Shown here in pieces: positions 63,901-64,000 of a stretch of DNA of 64,000 bases. Each line of letters opens with the position of its first letter. Within the stretch, counting starts at the first letter, position 1. Source of the DNA: Bosea sp. 29B (GTDB lineage Bacteria; Pseudomonadota; Alphaproteobacteria; Rhizobiales; Beijerinckiaceae); contig NZ_LR733817.1 of assembly GCF_902506165.1 (NCBI RefSeq), positions 2,720,001 through 2,784,000 of the forward strand, given 5' to 3'. A program made the translations under genes and the position numbers. The notes under the pieces are model-generated. The model had not been told where the DNA came from. It ran no database searches and saw only the letters and a program-made list of their open reading frames with translations.

Positions 63901-64000
63901 CGATGCGCGGGGCGGCCGAATCGAGCTGCGCACGCATCGCTTCGCCTAAGGGAAGCGAGAGGATCCCCGAGAGTGCGGGGGGCAGCCGGCCATTGCGGAG
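60935..64000 (-). CDS. RecB/AddA-like helicase-nuclease, 5' end beyond window
   Basis: At least 1,021 residues; the frame is open at the window edge, so the N-terminus with Walker A is missing. Present: motif Ic-like ATTIHGFCQSILRSHG, motif II YLLVDEFQDTDPVQ, motif III FLVGDPKQAIYRFRGAD, motif IV NFRSRQEIIAHVNRVF, motif V VEIVTMHSAKGLEWPVVI, motif VI WYVATTRARDLLVI, and a C-terminal nuclease with IALVIDWKSDVNP (D-x-K of the RecB-type PD-(D/E)XK fold). AddA or a mobile-element relative are both possible; an AddB-type partner would lie off the end. It would process double-strand ends. Sited directly against gajB, so possibly part of the same defence block. Confidence 0.88.
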   Translation of the reverse strand, partial: LRNGRLPPALSGILSLPLGEAMRAQLDSAAPRIGEITATTIHGFCQSILRSHGIDAALDPGSRVVDETIADAVFDEVLAAWLKEMLARGDEQAGPVAVLAKDDPLGVVERIRELADLRRKHRNATVPAPDFSTRPDRIFADAVTAFSRWHAAGPGETWTADLIRDLERLAAFFEGDHTHAGFSALWRLTQPPRISMMRQKSIDLLAYDRMRVWRQALGEADGRRRGQEAAEHFETVRSAYQTLIGAIAQSLVHELAAHLSGVIDAYDRRKREAAVLDFDDLLRQARALICENADIRAWLADRYAYLLVDEFQDTDPVQAEIVFCIAAHSQSETWSSAVLRPGALFLVGDPKQAIYRFRGADVESYALAKSVIAKAKNGCLLAVTANFRSRQEIIAHVNRVFQDVLEKAGQPGFVPLAPTLELPPLPFAAAAKLTINVQRDANAEEQREAEAHAVAELCTRLIGALKISRPDGTERYLRAGDIALLAPTHTDLWRYERALEGRRIAVASQAGHALFRRQELQDVLVLIRAIADPLDTLAFGAFMRGPVVGLRDEDLLDITAALSPDQDGRRRFQLRTQPDEVTHPVAKDTLVKLQALHRLAAELTPMQLVAFAIERLNLRVIMAARHGQRNARALANLDAIVELARPYNVAGLRAFALDLQRGWQRKRRHPEGRVDASEDSVEIVTMHSAKGLEWPVVITVNSSTRFKPQDQFVYRQSDDTIHWIVGGIEPPALAAAREEEEFREARQRERLWYVATTRARDLLVIPELPGAPSRSWSRVMNLGQKELPEIRADMLSEPVPSVVQSVANDQTETVFVAEGVRLADASPPIIWDRPSERDADRSAEIVDAFVVDDASHALPEIAGAGALRGTILHKLMEELLTGELGSFRDQVAARAAELLVQLKSNVRNERDAGGPEALELAETALRTLALPELAPFLGQLVPEIPLWAANPPHYLAGRADAAAIEGERIALVIDWKSDVNPTAAAHGAHAAQLRDYLRVTNAQRGAIVYMTAGQVSWIEPM

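Overview
The window is GC-rich, densely coded DNA from an alphaproteobacterium. The best guess is Hyphomicrobiales (Rhizobiales), judging from the gene families present: NrsF, DUF2934, DUF736, DUF3991/Toprim, CueR/HmrR-type copper genes and FixK/FNR-type promoter boxes. No rRNA, tRNA or CRISPR array was seen. It may be a plasmid, an integrative element or an accessory chromosomal island; the sequence does not settle which.

Bases 1 to about 44,000 form an island of stress, metal and fermentation genes. Almost every transcription unit there is preceded by a 14-base palindrome of the FNR/FixK/Anr type (TTGAT-N4-ATCAA; relaxed here to TTRAY-N4-RTYAA). I count 15 copies, placed where class II activation would predict. 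Their targets are: a sigma factor with a Cys-rich tail; a CCGGH-type small protein followed by PPK2; secreted CC-x2-MC-x2-C proteins with a multicopper oxidase; a NifX-like protein; DUF2933 plus an isoprenylcysteine-methyltransferase-like protein; a cyclopropane-fatty-acid synthase; a DUF305 protein; a CopB-type (CPH) ATPase; a DUF3141 PHA-synthase-like protein; an MFS exporter; a second FtsH with an HlyD/RbbA/ABC-2 exporter; a six-gene operon (PRPP synthetase, phosphoketolase-like, beta-CASP RNase, AMP-phosphorylase-like, cytochrome b561, MgtC/DUF4010); type II GAPDH plus a UbiB-like kinase; and a five-gene operon (DUF2934, glucan phosphorylase, CBS-BON, D-2-hydroxyacid dehydrogenase, DUF6629). 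Carbamate kinase has no box of its own. Together these look like a low-oxygen energy and survival programme that draws on RNA, glycogen, polyphosphate and PHA. An IS5-type element (about 35.19-36.38 kb) has landed inside it and apparently split one small membrane-protein gene.

From 43.8 to 49.8 kb lies a copper module: DUF411, CueR, CopA (CPC) on the minus strand and CopZ on the plus strand, with two facing CueR-type operators between copA and copZ, then a membrane DUF305 protein and small exported proteins. No FNR-type box was noticed beyond 43.8 kb.

From 49.8 kb to the end the character changes to mobile or plasmid DNA: long non-coding stretches, DUF3991/Toprim, DUF736, small orphan ORFs and a WGR protein. 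This is followed by a defence cluster: a HEPN-motif gene broken by an in-frame stop, a possible PD-(D/E)XK nuclease, a PrlF/YhaV toxin-antitoxin pair, an OLD-type nuclease plus UvrD-type helicase pair that matches Gabija (GajA/GajB), and the 3' portion of a RecB/AddA-like helicase-nuclease that runs off the end of the window.
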